Source: Mimachlamys varia
Taxonomy: Eukaryota; Mollusca; Bivalvia; Pectinida; Pectinidae
DNA: 64,000 bases
Direction: 5' to 3'
Assembly (NCBI GenBank): GCA_947623455.1
Contig: OX392527.1
Span: 53,426,401-53,490,400 of the forward strand
The stretch's first letter is position 1. Each line of letters begins with the position of its first letter. Positions 27,901-42,900 of this stretch are shown here, in pieces. The notes under the pieces are model-generated. The model had not been told where the DNA came from and ran no database searches. It was given only the letters and a program-made list of their open reading frames with translations. A program made the translations under genes and the position numbers.

Positions 27901-30900
27901 TGTTTGCGAGGAGTGGGCTTATTGCTGAGCGTGTATTGGTATACTTACCCCTAAGACCAGTGCTGTAGATACTGTTGGCGAGGAGTGGGCTTATTGCTGA
28001 GCGTGTATTGGTATACTTACCCTTAAGACCAGTGCTGTAGATACTGTTTGCCAGGAGTGGGCTTATTGCTGAGCGTGTACTGGTACTCACCTCTAAGACC
28101 AGTGCTGTAGATACTGTTCGCGAGGGGTGGGCTTATTGCTGAGCGTGTACTGGTACTCACCTCTAAGACCAGTGCTGCAGATACTGTTCGCGAGGGATGG
28201 GCTTAATTCTGAGCATGTATTGGTACTCACCCCTAAGACCAGTGCTGCAGATACTGTTCGCGAGGGATGGGCTTAATTCTGAGCGTGTATTGGTACTCAA
28301 CTCTAAGACCAGTGCTGCAGATACTGTTCGCGAGGGATGGGCTTATTGCTGAGCATGTATTGGTACTCACCTCTAAGACCAGTGCTGCAGATACTGTTCG
28401 CGAGGGATGGGCTTAATTCTGAGCATGTATTGGTACTCACCCCTAAGACCAGTGCTGTAGATACTGTTGGCAAGGTATCCACCACATTTCTGCTCCTTGT
28501 TGCCAGGACAGCTACTTACACACCTGTCTTCTTCCTCCATTTTGTGTGTTCCGTAATTGTTTCCACACCAGCATTCCTTACTATACTGTAGCCCGGCATA
28601 TACATAACCTAGAATAATATTTATAAAATTTACAAATCACCAATTTGACGTCTTAAACAACAATGAAAATAGGTCTGGATACATTTACCTTTAAATTGTT
28701 CATTTACAATTGATCACAATCAGTCAACATCTTGGTAATTTGTGCAGCACAATAAATATACATAAATATTTACATTTGCTCCGCATTTTCCCATTGACAC
28801 AATGCCAAAAGGCAGTTGTCACCATACGCCTTTAGCACCTAGTCCTTAGACTAAAACATTTGCTATTGTGACTTCATCAATGTCTATTGTGACGTCATCA
28901 ATTTCATTGTTGTCTACACTTAATTTGCTGTTCAAAATCAGTTTGAAAATAAATAAATAAAGGACAATAGTTCTAGCAAAATGTAAATATAAATATTGTT
29001 ACAGTCCTATAACACACATTGCTATTGATTACAAACTTAATAAAGCCGGATAGCAATTCATTCCTTAAATGAATCACACATTTCATATAAAATAAATATG
29101 AGACTAGAATAACTCCAGGTCTTGTTTATTGCAAATACATAAATTTTTAGCTTAAATACCAAATAGAAGGTGTTATTAGGTAGATTGTATTATATGTCCA
29201 TGGCGATAAAGACGTTGTTGAAGGAGGGAGTCAGGTAGCAAACTATACTGCTGGATCAAGAGTTCAGAGGATTTAAATCCTTTAAAGGTCGCTTTTTGAG
29301 AATGACACAAATTTTGACCCAGAATTCAATCTCAGTGAATTCTTCCCTTTTTAAAGACTTCTATTCTTTTCATTTTCAATATAGTTCTCTGATAAGTTTC
29401 CTATCCTCCTAATTACTGTTTTTCTCTGGTTTAGGTAAGGTGTTATAACAGAAGTCCAAGATCATGTAATATCCACACAGTAGTATAATCTTTACTTCTC
29501 CCAATTACTAACAGTCTCATACTGGGTGCATGGTGATTCATGACTCACCTAAAAGCAGACAAAAGTTTATACATTTGGTTTGTGAGTTGTCCTCTGGGAA
29601 TTCTATATGAAACCGTAAGTCCCGGATCTGCATGTTGTCACGGAAACAGCCCAGATAATGCCCTTTGCTATGATCACCTGTAAGGCAAAAAATTAATTTC
29701 ATGTAATTTTTAGGACAGCACCATCAAAATAACTGATTTCTGTCAAAATAAATCCAATAATGTCTGTAGGTTTGAGGTTTCAAACTTACAGAATCAATGT
29801 ACAAGTATTAAAAATGTTTGATCATCTATTTTCCAAGTTAACAAAAACAATTTACAGAAGAGTTGTATTAAATAAAAATAACTCAAGAGTACTTTTTCAC
29901 ATGTCATAACTAATTTCTTTATGTGTCTAGATATTAGATGCCCAAACTGCCACAAATAAGTGGCACAGATGTTTCGGTACTTGGGACATTTTGGTAGATA
30001 TGGTACTGGGACATTGAGGTAGATATGGTACTGGGACATTGTGGTAGATATGGTACTGGGACATTGTGGAAGATATGGTACTGGGACATTGTGGTAGATA
30101 TGGTACTGGGACATTGTGGTAGATATGGTACTGGGACATTTTGGTAGATATGGTACTGGGACATTTAGGTAGATATGGTACTGGGACATTGTGGTAGATA
30201 TGGTACTGGGACATTGTGGTAGATATGGTACTGGGACATTTAGGTAGATATGGTACTGGGACATTTGTGGTAGATATGGTACCGGGACATTGTGGTTGAT
30301 ATGGTACTGGGACATTTAGGTAGATATGGTACTGGGACATTGTGGTAGATATGGTACTGGGACATTGTGGTAGATATGGTACTAAGACATTTAGGTAGAT
30401 ATGGTACTAAGACATTTAGGTAGATATGGTACTGGGACATTTGGTAGATATGGTACTGGGACATTGTGGTAGATATGGTACGGGGACATTTAGGTAGATA
30501 TGGTACTGGGACATTGTGGTAGATATGGTACTGGGACATTTAGGAAGATATGATATTGGGACATTGTGGTAGATATGGTACTAAGACATTTAGGTAGATA
30601 TGGTACTGGGACATTGAGGTAGATATGGTACTGGGACATTTTGGTAGATATGGTAATGGGACATTTTGGTAGATATGTAAATGGGACATTTTGGTAGATA
30701 TGGTACTGAGACATTTTGGTAGATATGGTACTGGGACATTGTGGTAGATATGGTACTGGGACATTTAGGTAGATATGGTACTGGGACATTTGTGGTAGAT
30801 ATGGTACTGGGACATTGTGGTAGATATGGTACTAAGACATTTAGGTAGATATGGTACTGGGACATTGAGGTAGATATGGTACTGGGACATTGTGGTAGAT

Positions 30901-33900
30901 ATGGTACTGGGACATTGTGGTAGATATGGTACTGGGACATTGTGGTAGATATGGTACTGGGACATTTAGGTAGATATGGTACTGGGACATTGTGGTAGAT
31001 ATGGTACTGGGACATTTTGGTAGATATGGTAATGGGACATTTTGGTAGATATGGTAATGGGACATTTTGGTAGATATGGTACTGAGACATTTTGGTAGAT
31101 ATGGTACTGGGACATTGTGGTAGATATGGTACTGGGACATTTAGGTAGATATGGTACTGGGACATTTGTGTTAGATATGGTACTGGGACATTGTGGTAGA
31201 TAGGGTACTGGGACATTGTGGTAGATATGGTACTGGGACATTTAGGTAGATATGGTACTGGGACATTGTGGTAGATATGGTACTGAGACATTTAGGTAGA
31301 TATGGTACTGGGACATTGTGGTAGATATGGTACTGGGACATTTAGGTAGATATGGTACTGGGACATTTGTGGTAGATATGGTACCGGGACATTGTGGTTG
31401 ATATGGTACTGGGACATTGTGGTAGATGTGGTACTGGGACATTTAGGTAGATATGGTACTGGGTCATTGTGGTAGATATGGTACTGGATCCACATTTAGG
31501 TAGATATGGTACTGGGTCCACATTTAGGTAGATATGGTACTGGGACATTTAGGTAGATATGGCACTGGGACATTGTGGCAGATATGGTACTGGGACATTG
31601 TGGTAGATATGGTACTGGGACATTGTGGTTGATATGGTACTGGGACATTGTGGTAGATATGGTACTGGGACATTGTGGTAGATATGGTACTGGGACATTT
31701 AGGTAGATATGGTACTGGGACATTTAGGTAGATATGGTACTGGGACATTTAGGTAGATATGGTACTGGGACATTGTGGTAGATATGGTACTGGGACATTT
31801 AGGAAGATATGATACTGGGACATTTAGGTAGATATGGTACTGGGTCATTGTGGTAGATATGGTACTGGATCCACATTTAGGTAGATATGGTACTGGGTCC
31901 ACATTTAGGTAGATATGGTACTGGGACATTTAGGTAGATATGGCACTGGGACATTGTGGCAGATATGGTACTGGGACATTGTGGTAGATATGGTACTGGG
32001 ACATTGTGGTTGATATGGTACTGGGACATTGTGGTAGATATGGTACTGGGACATTGTGGTAGATATGGTACTGGGACATTGTGGTAGATATGGTACTGGG
32101 ACATTTAGGTAGATATGGTACTGGGACATTTAGGTAGATATGGTATTGGGACATTTAGGTAGATATGGTACTGGGACATTGTGGTAGATATGGTACTGGG
32201 ACATTTAGGAAGATATGATACTGGGACATTTAGGTAGATATGGTACTGGGACATTGTGGTAGATATGGTACTGGGACATTGTGGTAGATATGGTACTGGG
32301 ACATTTAGGTAGATATGGTACTGGGACATTGTGGTAGATATGGTACTGGGACATTTTGGTAGATATGGTACTGGGACATTGTGGTAGATATGGTACTGGG
32401 ACATTGTGGTAGATATGGTACTGGGACATTTAGGTAGATATGGTACTGGGACATTTAGGTAGATATGGTACTGGGACATTTAGGTAGATATGGTACTGGG
32501 ACATTGTGGTAGATATGGTACTGGGACATTGTGGTAGATATGGTACTGGGACATTTAGGTAGATATGGTACTGGGACATTTGTGGTAGATATGGTACCGG
32601 GACATTGTGGTTGATATGGTACTGGGACATTTAGGTAGATATGGTACTGGGACATTGTGGTAGATATGGTACTGGGACATTGTGGTAGATATGGTACTAA
32701 GACATTTAGGTAGATATGGTACTAAGACATTTAGGTAGATATGGTACTGGGACATTTGGTAGATATGGTACTGGGACATTGTGGTAGATATGGTACGGGG
32801 ACATTTAGGTAGATATGGTACTGGGACATTGTGGTAGATATGGTACTGGGACATTTAGGAAGATATGATATTGGGACATTGTGGTAGATATGGTACTAAG
32901 ACATTTAGGTAGATATGGTACTGGGACATTGAGGTAGATATGGTACTGGGACATTTTGGTAGATATGGTAATGGGACATTTTGGTAGATATGTAAATGGG
33001 ACATTTTGGTAGATATGGTACTGAGACATTTTGGTAGATATGGTACTGGGACATTGTGGTAGATATGGTACTGGGACATTTAGGTAGATATGGTACTGGG
33101 ACATTTGTGGTAGATATGGTACTGGGACATTGTGGTAGATATGGTACTAAGACATTTAGGTAGATATGGTACTGGGACATTGAGGTAGATATGGTACTGG
33201 GACATTGTGGTAGATATGGTACTGGGACATTGTGGTAGATATGGTACTGGGACATTGTGGTAGATATGGTACTGGGACATTTAGGTAGATATGGTACTGG
33301 GACATTGTGGTAGATATGGTACTGGGACATTTTGGTAGATATGGTAATGGGACATTTTGGTAGATATGGTAATGGGACATTTTGGTAGATATGGTACTGA
33401 GACATTTTGGTAGATATGGTACTGGGACATTGTGGTAGATATGGTACTGGGACATTTAGGTAGATATGGTACTGGGACATTTGTGTTAGATATGGTACTG
33501 GGACATTGTGGTAGATAGGGTACTGGGACATTGTGGTAGATATGGTACTGGGACATTTAGGTAGATATGGTACTGGGACATTGTGGTAGATATGGTACTG
33601 AGACATTTAGGTAGATATGGTACTGGGACATTGTGGTAGATATGGTACTGGGACATTTAGGTAGATATGGTACTGGGACATTTGTGGTAGATATGGTACC
33701 GGGACATTGTGGTTGATATGGTACTGGGACATTGTGGTAGATGTGGTACTGGGACATTTAGGTAGATATGGTACTGGGTCATTGTGGTAGATATGGTACT
33801 GGATCCACATTTAGGTAGATATGGTACTGGGTCCACATTTAGGTAGATATGGTACTGGGACATTTAGGTAGATATGGCACTGGGACATTGTGGCAGATAT

Positions 33901-36900
33901 GGTACTGGGACATTGTGGTAGATATGGTACTGGGACATTGTGGTTGATATGGTACTGGGACATTGTGGTAGATATGGTACTGGGACATTGTGGTAGATAT
34001 GGTACTGGGACATTTAGGTAGATATGGTACTGGGACATTTAGGTAGATATGGTACTGGGACATTTAGGTAGATATGGTACTGGGACATTGTGGTAGATAT
34101 GGTACTGGGACATTTAGGAAGATATGATACTGGGACATTTAGGTAGATATGGTACTGGGTCATTGTGGTAGATATGGTACTGGATCCACATTTAGGTAGA
34201 TATGGTACTGGGTCCACATTTAGGTAGATATGGTACTGGGACATTTAGGTAGATATGGCACTGGGACATTGTGGCAGATATGGTACTGGGACATTGTGGT
34301 AGATATGGTACTGGGACATTGTGGTTGATATGGTACTGGGACATTGTGGTAGATATGGTACTGGGACATTGTGGTAGATATGGTACTGGGACATTGTGGT
34401 AGATATGGTACTGGGACATTTAGGTAGATATGGTACTGGGACATTTAGGTAGATATGGTATTGGGACATTTAGGTAGATATGGTACTGGGACATTGTGGT
34501 AGATATGGTACTGGGACATTTAGGAAGATATGATACTGGGACATTTAGGTAGATATGGTACTGGGACATTGTGGTAGATATGGTACTGGGACATTGTGGT
34601 AGATATGGTACTGGGACATTTAGGTAGATATGGTACTGGGACATTGTGGTAGATATGGTACTGGGACATTTTGGTAGATATGGTACTGGGACATTGTGGT
34701 AGATATGGTACTGGGACATTGTGGTAGATATGGTACTGGGACATTTAGGTAGATATGGTACTGGGACATTTAGGTAGATATGGTACTGGGACATTGTGGT
34801 AGATATGGTACTGGGACATTGTGGTAGATATGGTACTGGGACATTGTGGTAGATATGGTACTGGGACATTTAGGTAGATATGGTACTGGGACATTGTGGT
34901 AGATATGGTACTAGGACATTTTTGTAGATATGGTACTGGGACATTGTGGTAGATATGGTACTGGGACATTTTTGTAGATATGGTACTGGGACATTGTGGT
35001 AGATATGGTACTGGGACATTTTTGTAGATATGGTACTGGGACATTTTTGTAGATATGGTACTGGGACATTGTGGTAGATATGGTACCAACATGTTCAGTA
35101 CTTCTCAGTATTTGTTTTGATATATATATGATCAGATTTTCAGACTGAAGCTTCAACATATAACATGTTTATTGTTTGCGTTCTCCATTTCACTGATTTT
35201 GAAATAGGACAAGGGAAATTGATCAAGAAAGTGCCGTCGCTTGGGCTCAAACCTGTGACCCTTGGCTCTTCAGCGTGATGCTCTCTATGTATATATATAT
35301 CGCTGAACTAAAGGGAGATTCCCTACAGCTCACACTTGTAAGGCAACCTAATCAATGCACATCTGTTACATTTCATAATTAACACCTTTTTTCATCTTTA
35401 CATAAAAGTATTAAGACATCCTTCTCTCTCTACTACTAAATATCTAGAATTCAAGAAGAAATTCCTGCAGAGTCAAATAACCTCAAAAACAGAAAAAGGA
35501 CTACAGTAAAAAATGTTTATAACAAATCACTGGGGACCAAGGAAATTAATTCGCTATAAGTATAGTTCATTATACATGTTTAACATACAGATGATAGGGT
35601 GCATGACAGGGAATGAAAAACAGTTTGTTATAACTACAAATTTGTTGTAAGTATGTTCATTATAAACTTGTTTTACTGTACTTGCTGAGAACACAACAAG
35701 GATTTACCTTTGTATGGACAGGTATTAGGTAGACTAGATGGTTAGGACTTACCTTTGTATGGACAGGTATTAGGTAGACTAGATGGGTCGGACTTACCTT
35801 TGTATGGACAGGTATTAGGTAGACTAGATGGGTAGGACTTACCTTTGTATGGACAGTTATTAGGTAAACTAGATGGGTAGGACTTACCTTTGTATGGACA
35901 GGTATTAGGTAGACTAGATGGGTAGGACTTACCTTTGTATGGACAGGTATTAGGTAGACTAGATGGGTAGGACTTACCTTTGTATGGACAGGTATTAGGT
36001 AGACTAGATGGGTAGGACTTACCTTTGTATGGACAGGTATTAGGTAGACTAGATGGGTAGGACTTACCTTTGTATGGACAGGTATTAGGTAGACTAGATG
36101 GGTAGGACTTACCTTTGTATGGACAGGTATTAGGTAGACTAGATGGGTAGGACTTACCTTTGTATGGACAGGTATTAGGTAGACTAGATGGGTAGGACTT
36201 ACCTTTGTATGGACAGGTATTAGGTAGACTAGATGGGTAAAGTTTTCCTTCCTTGGAAAGGCAGTAGACGTCTGCAATCTCTTGTTTACAGCCTGGCATT
36301 TTGGCCCGGTTGATGGCTGACAAGGCCTCTTTGCCAGTAATGAGACACTTTGGCTTATATGACAGTGGTACATTGATTGTGTTATTATCTTTATGATGAG
36401 TATCTGATGTCTGTGTAAATAGGTGCTGAAGCTTTGAGGCGTCAGGCGGGTCCTTTCCATTCTATCAACATAAAAGGAACACATATACAAATGTATACAG
36501 TAGAATTCACTAATAATATCACATCGGTTTATTATGCTATCAGGTTTTCTTCATGCACCATCTTTCCTGCTCTATGATCTTTGTATTGTAGTGTAATTCT
36601 TTTTATATCACTCATGCTTAGGCAGATTTTGGTTAAACATACACGATGTATAATGCACTGGATCCAGCTGATCTTTGAATGTGTACTACATACTAAAATT
36701 CATTGGTTGAGTTTATTTTGTTTTACGTCCTATTAACAGCAACGGTCAGTTAAGGAAGTGTCAGGTTTTGGAGGTGGAGGAAAGCCAGAGTATCCGAAGA
36801 TCAAGAGGCCCAATGGACCTGCATTGCTCACCTGGTATCAATCTCTTCCTTGTAACCCTCAAGTCGCCTAAAATCTATTACTGTAAGACATTCAGAAGGA

Positions 36901-39900
36901 CATGTTCAGATTAAAACATATTTTACCCCTGTGACCTTGAAAGTAAGACAATGTTATTGTCATTTGCAAATTCTGTGCGACTTCTTCCAAGGAAGCAACC
37001 AGCCAAATGTCATGTATCTAGGCCTTAATAATTTTGGTATTTCCGAAGAAGTTGTGTAAATTTTATAACAGATTTGACTCTTGTGACCTTGGATATGGGT
37101 CAAGATCATTTCTTTTTTCGCAAATGTTGTCAGGCTTCATCAAAGGAACCTTCCAGCCAAGTATAATGCTTCTAGGCCTTTTGGTTAATCGGAAGAAGTC
37201 ATTTAAATGTTTCAACAGATTTGACTCCTATGACCTTGAATATGGGTCAAGGTAATTTCTTTTAACAAACGTTGTCAGGCTTCATCAAAGGAACCTTTCA
37301 GGCAAAAATAATGGTTCTAGGCATTTTAGTTAATCAGAAGAGGTTGTTTAAAGGTTTTAGCAGATTTGACCCCTGTGACCTTGAATATTGGTCAAGGTAA
37401 TTTCTTTTCACAAACTTTGTCAGGCTTCATTCAAGAAATCTTTCAGTCAAATATAAGGTCTCTATGCCTGATTGTATTTCAGAAGTCGTTTGAAGGCTTC
37501 AACATATTTGACCCCTGAGACCTTGAAAGTATGTCAGTGGTTTTAGCTCACCTGGCCCAAAGTGCCAAGTTAGCTAATGTGATGCCAGTGCAGCGCCTTT
37601 GTTCAGCTCTTTCCAACAACTAAAGTAAAGCTACCAGCCAAATTTCATGTCTCTAGGCCTTTTGGTATTTCAGAAAATGTCGTTTAAAGGAAAAGTTGAT
37701 GAATAGACGGATGCCGGAGAGATGTACGACAGACACTGCACCATCATGTTAGCTAACTTGGCCCTTTGGGCCAGGTGAGCTAAAACCACTGACCTACGTC
37801 AGAGATGGAGAGCAATTGGTAGAATGTCAGGACACCTTAACCAATCTCAGCCACCACAACCCAGAAGTGGAGGGCTAGTGGCATAATGTCGGGACACCTT
37901 ACCCACTCGACCACTACAACCCAAAAGTGGAGGGCTAGTGGCAGAATGTCAGGACACCTTAACTGTTCTCAGCCACCACAACCCAGAGGTGGAGGGCTAG
38001 TGGTAGAATGTCAGGACACCTTAACCACTCAGCCACCACAACCCAAAAGTGGAGGGCTAGTGGTAGAATGTCGGGACACCTAAACCACTTGGACACCACA
38101 ACCCAAAGGTGGAGGGCTAGTGGTAGAATGTCGGGACACCTAAACCACTTGGACACTACAACCCAAAGGTGGAGGGCTAAAGTGGACGAATGTCAGGACA
38201 CCTTAACCACTTGGACACCACAACCCAGAGGTGGAGGGCTAGTGGTAGAATGTCGGGACACCTTAACCACTCTCAGTCACCACAACCCAGAGGTGGAGGG
38301 CTAGTGGTAGGAGGTTGGGACAGCTGAACCACTTGGCCACTACAACCCAAAGGTGGAGAGCTAGTGGAAGAATGTCAGGACACCTTAACCATTTGGACAC
38401 CACAACCCAAAGGTGGAGGGCTAGTGGAAGAATGTCAGGACACCTTAACCACTTAGACACCACAACCCAACCCTGCCTCTCAGGCCCCTGGGGGGGGGCA
38501 TCCCCTTCATATGTATAAATTTGAATCCCTAGGGATGCTTCCGCTGAAATATGAATGTTGTACATTGCTTAGATCCAGAGAAGAAGTCGTTAATATGAAT
38601 ATAGCTAAACTGACCCCTTTCTGCCCCACCCCTCAGGCCCCTGGGGAGTCAGTCCCTTCATTTGTATAAACTTGAATCCCAGTCACCCAGGCATGCTTCC
38701 TACCAAATTTGATTAAATTCCGATCAGTGGTTATGAAGAAGAAGTTGATTGTTGATATAGACTCCTGACGACAGATGCCACAGTATGGCATAAGCTCACC
38801 TTGGTCCTTTGAACCAGGTGAGCTAAAATGAGAAGAAATGTTTAAAATTTTGAAATATTGTGTCAAATGATTATTCAATACCTATATTTTTATAATATCT
38901 AAAGAAAAATAGGGATCACTTGGCAATTTCTTAACACATTTGCTGTTAAGGGAAAAGGCAGAGGAGTTTCGAAAAGCAGATTTTTAAAAAGGCAGAGCTA
39001 ACTCATACTTTGAACAATCATGAAAATAATTTGTCTCTCATACAGAGGTGTAAACAACAAGATTTCAATCTAGAGTCGGCTAATGGGTTTGAAGACTGTA
39101 GGCAAAAAACTGTCATCTATTCACATATAGGACTCGAGGCAAAAGATAATTCTTTTCAGATACAGTTAAATGTTTTGTTTGTTGTAAATAAGATACCTTA
39201 AACGTGATTCTCTATAAATAGAAACAGTGACCTTGACCCTGAACCTGAAACACCAACTCGTTTGAACTATTGTTATGCCAGACAATAAATGAAGTTTGAT
39301 CAAAATCAGTTTAGAAATGATGTCACTAGTAGTGTAACCATGACAAAAGGTGAGCAAACCATTGCAAACATTTAAACAGACTCAATAATATAACCTTGTT
39401 GCTCACTTAAGGGCACAGGGTTTGCGTTGAAGCCGTCCTTATATCTTTTTCAAGCATAGAAATTGAAAAGGATCCCACTAATTTTGAGGATTCCCATTTA
39501 AACTATGCAGAAGGACCCCATTTATTTTGGAAAAGACCCCATTTATAAAACACCCAGCGCAAACCCTTGGGCAGGTAATAGATATTTTGTCCATAATAAA
39601 CAGCAAAAACTCTAATAATAATTTTCTTTTATCAATTTTTTTTTCAATTGCAGTTTTGTTTGTTTATTTTTTTTCCCAAAAATGTTGTGACAGGTAATTA
39701 CTTATTCAATCTGAAAATCTACAAATATCTGAGTTCAGCCATATGACATATATACTTTGGTACACGTACAGTTATACAGAAATGATACTGGTTTGTTTTA
39801 CCTACAATATAGTAACAAACTAAACTTCTTGGTTGAGTAAAACTTAAGTTGATGACCTTCTTATTTTTATGATTAACAAATTAAAGGTACCATGAGGAAA

Positions 39901-42900
39901 ACATGAAAACTTTCAGGATGATAACGATGGCCCATATAGAGTTGAGTGGTGATGATTAGGCTTTGTGACTGTAGATGTATAGTATATAATTAATCTATTA
40001 AAACAAAACATATATCTGTCTGATTAAAATGACATCTTCATATATATTTGTATATATCTAGCTCCTGTGTACTGATATGTAACACATCAATCAGCAGGAG
40101 AGATGAGGACAGGGAAAACCTGGTGTAAAGATGTTATTTTGATTATATCGCAAATTACATGCATATACCAATAGGTAAATATCTATCTTTTGGCCATAAT
40201 TTAACGTCGTGGCGGGGATGGACTTGTGAGATACCTGACACATTATGTTAGGGCCCTGTGGTTAAATATATATATGTTATCATATGTACATGTTTTAAAA
40301 GTTTACAGGCAAGACTAAATGCTTTTAAAGAGTAAAATAAACTAGCTGGCTCCTAATTATGACAAGTGTACATGTGTCTTCAATGTAAAGGACATTCCTT
40401 ATTGTACCTACGGCTTAGTTTAAAAGCCATAGGTACAATATGTTAATATGGTATTATACAATCATCTGCTTAGAGACTGTTTATATTGTCCAGCAAAAAT
40501 AAACAGCCCATTGTGTACCTGTCCCATTGTGTACTTCTCCCATTGTGTACCTTTCCCATTGTGTACTTGTGTATTTGAAGATGTTTCAATCTATTTATAA
40601 CATTATTTCATTATTTTTGTTTTTTTTTAAATTTATTTTCTATGCAATATTTTGAAAAAGTTGTATCTTAAATCAATGGAAATGACATCATTTTCTGGAT
40701 ATTTTATGTCATTGGTTAAAACACATGATATGAAGAGGAGTTCACCTCAAAATACATGATATTATATAGAGGGGGAAATGGTATCTGAGAAAAATATGTT
40801 ATAAAGAGGAATGTGATATTAACAGGGGTGATATGAAGTGGAGTCCACTGTACTGGTGTTTTTTTAATGGTCTGTCAAGTTGCTTGTGTTTAACAACCTT
40901 TTCATTACTGTAAATATACTTTAATATTTTTGCTTAACTATGATTTTATTATATAACTGAATATAAACAGATAAGCACAGTGATGAATTAGTGCACTCAC
41001 AATTAATACTTACTTTTAAAGCAGGCAATACAGAAACTGTAATCAGGGCAATCCTAATTTAGCTGAATACTTTCAATGCAAAATAAGATAACAGCTTGAT
41101 TGTGAACATTTACAATATTAAGATTCATGGTTATATAAGTTCACACTGGGTTTTTGTTGGACGAAAACCAGAGTTCTCGGAGAAAAAACTATTGAAATCA
41201 TCAGGCAGCCAGTAGTACGCGGTACCTGGATGGATTCTGTGACATATTGGTAAAAGGCTATACAGTGATTTTAAGTAGTCGGATTGCCGCAGCAACCTGA
41301 CTCTTAAACAATAGTCTCATTAGTTGGCTATGTATACATATCAAAATAATAAAAAAAAAAACATATAAAAATTTGGTTTTGTTCCTTTATAATATACAGT
41401 ATATATATTGATGAGTATTTCAAGCAGCTTTAAGCTAGTAGGTATGTAAGTTAGCCATTTAGTAACAATTTGAAAATTGATGACTTTCAATAATGTATTA
41501 TCCTTAACAATTAATGTATAGTTAAACAGCAAGCCCAACATGGAGGTTCTTTTGATGGTCCGATGTTTTAACGGTTTTCTGGTGAGACCTCGTGTATAGT
41601 ACTGTATATAGAGGATATTCAATGGTTTGCCGTTTAATATCGAATATATTTCACGAGTATGGCAGAACTTATATAACCTTGAATCTTAATATTGTAAATG
41701 TACACAATCAAGCTGTTATCTTATTTTGCATTGAAAGTATTCAGCTAATTTATATTTCTGCCATACAAGTGAAATATATTTGATATTAAACGGCAAACCA
41801 TTGAATTTTCTTTTTATTACATTTCGAAAGAGGAATAAAGATACTTTCATTATTTTTTTCTTGGTCTACATGCCTACTGCAAAGGAGCTAAGTCTACTGT
41901 AACCGTCAAAATCACAACCGATCGGGTACAGTACACAGCTGATTGGGATAAGCTGATCGGAAAAGTTGAACCATTCTCATCTTTCAATTCATTTCATATT
42001 TAATCCTGCAGCAGTTCCTATCAATATGTACTATTGATGCCATTTCGTCAAGACCATCTTTCCCCAAGAGACAAGTTCTAGCAGACGACAACAATGGCGA
42101 GCCTCCAAGATCCGATCAAGGGGAACAACTCATACAAAAGTTTCGGTGTTACGTGAAAAAAATGACCCAGTTGAAAACTACCCACCGTTGAAAGCTACGG
42201 CGGGTCACTTTTTCACGGGACGAATTACGGAAAAATCGAATGGGGTCATTTTTCTACAGATGACCGTGTACGATTTCTACTGTTAAATACAACCCCGGGT
42301 AACATTTGCAACGTAGAATAATGACCTGGGTGGTACTTTATTGTGGGTCACTTTTTCACGTTACACTGAAAAAGCCTTATATTTTCACTGCAAAATCTTA
42401 TATTTTCATGGCAAAATCTTATATTTTCACGGCAAAATCTTATATTTTCACTGCTCATCACTGCAGTGAAAATATAAGTTTTATCAGTTTGATAATTTTC
42501 TATATTTCACTGGCAACAATGTAATAAACACGGTTATCTGTATCTACGGCAAGTTAGTCAGAACATCTATGTTTTACTACCTCCCAGCACGTGTCTCCAA
42601 CATCCGTATTGACAACTTATTTATACATTTGGCATTCTGTTTTCATTAAGAAACTGATTATATCTATTATAAAATTTGTAATTGATAACTGAAATTGGAA
42701 AGGGCAAACCCAATTTAAATACAAGAGGCCCATGGCCTTTCATCCTAGCATATATACTACAGGCCAAATATCAGCACCCCGGGTCTTTTGGTTATTGAAA
42801 AGAAGTGGCTAGAAAATTTTTACACTTTTGAACCCTGTGACCTTGAAAGTAGGACAAGGTCATTCATGCATTTAAACAATTATGGTATCCCTTCATTATA

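Larger units (their letters stand above)
25395..28486 (-). repeat. 70-bp array built from the exon 4 5' splice site, interrupted by two transposons
   Basis: On the minus strand each unit has the exon 4 ending (AACAGTATCTACAGCACTGG then TCTTAGGG), the donor GTGAGTACC and about 30 bp of intron (AATACACGCTCAGCAATAAG). Two dozen or so copies occur, at 27728-28486 and 25790-26399, with decayed copies near 25395-25466 and 25723-25790. A MITE (25467-25722) and a pogo-like element (26400-27727) split it. Four copies have GTAAGTATACC as the donor, and two have TTGAGT (dead). Confidence 0.92.

Noticed and set aside
29794..35159. Dozens of minus-strand frames reading [16 protein letters not shown]
   Set aside because: A 25-bp unit without stops gives open frames in all three phases at once. 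That is a property of the repeat, not of a gene.
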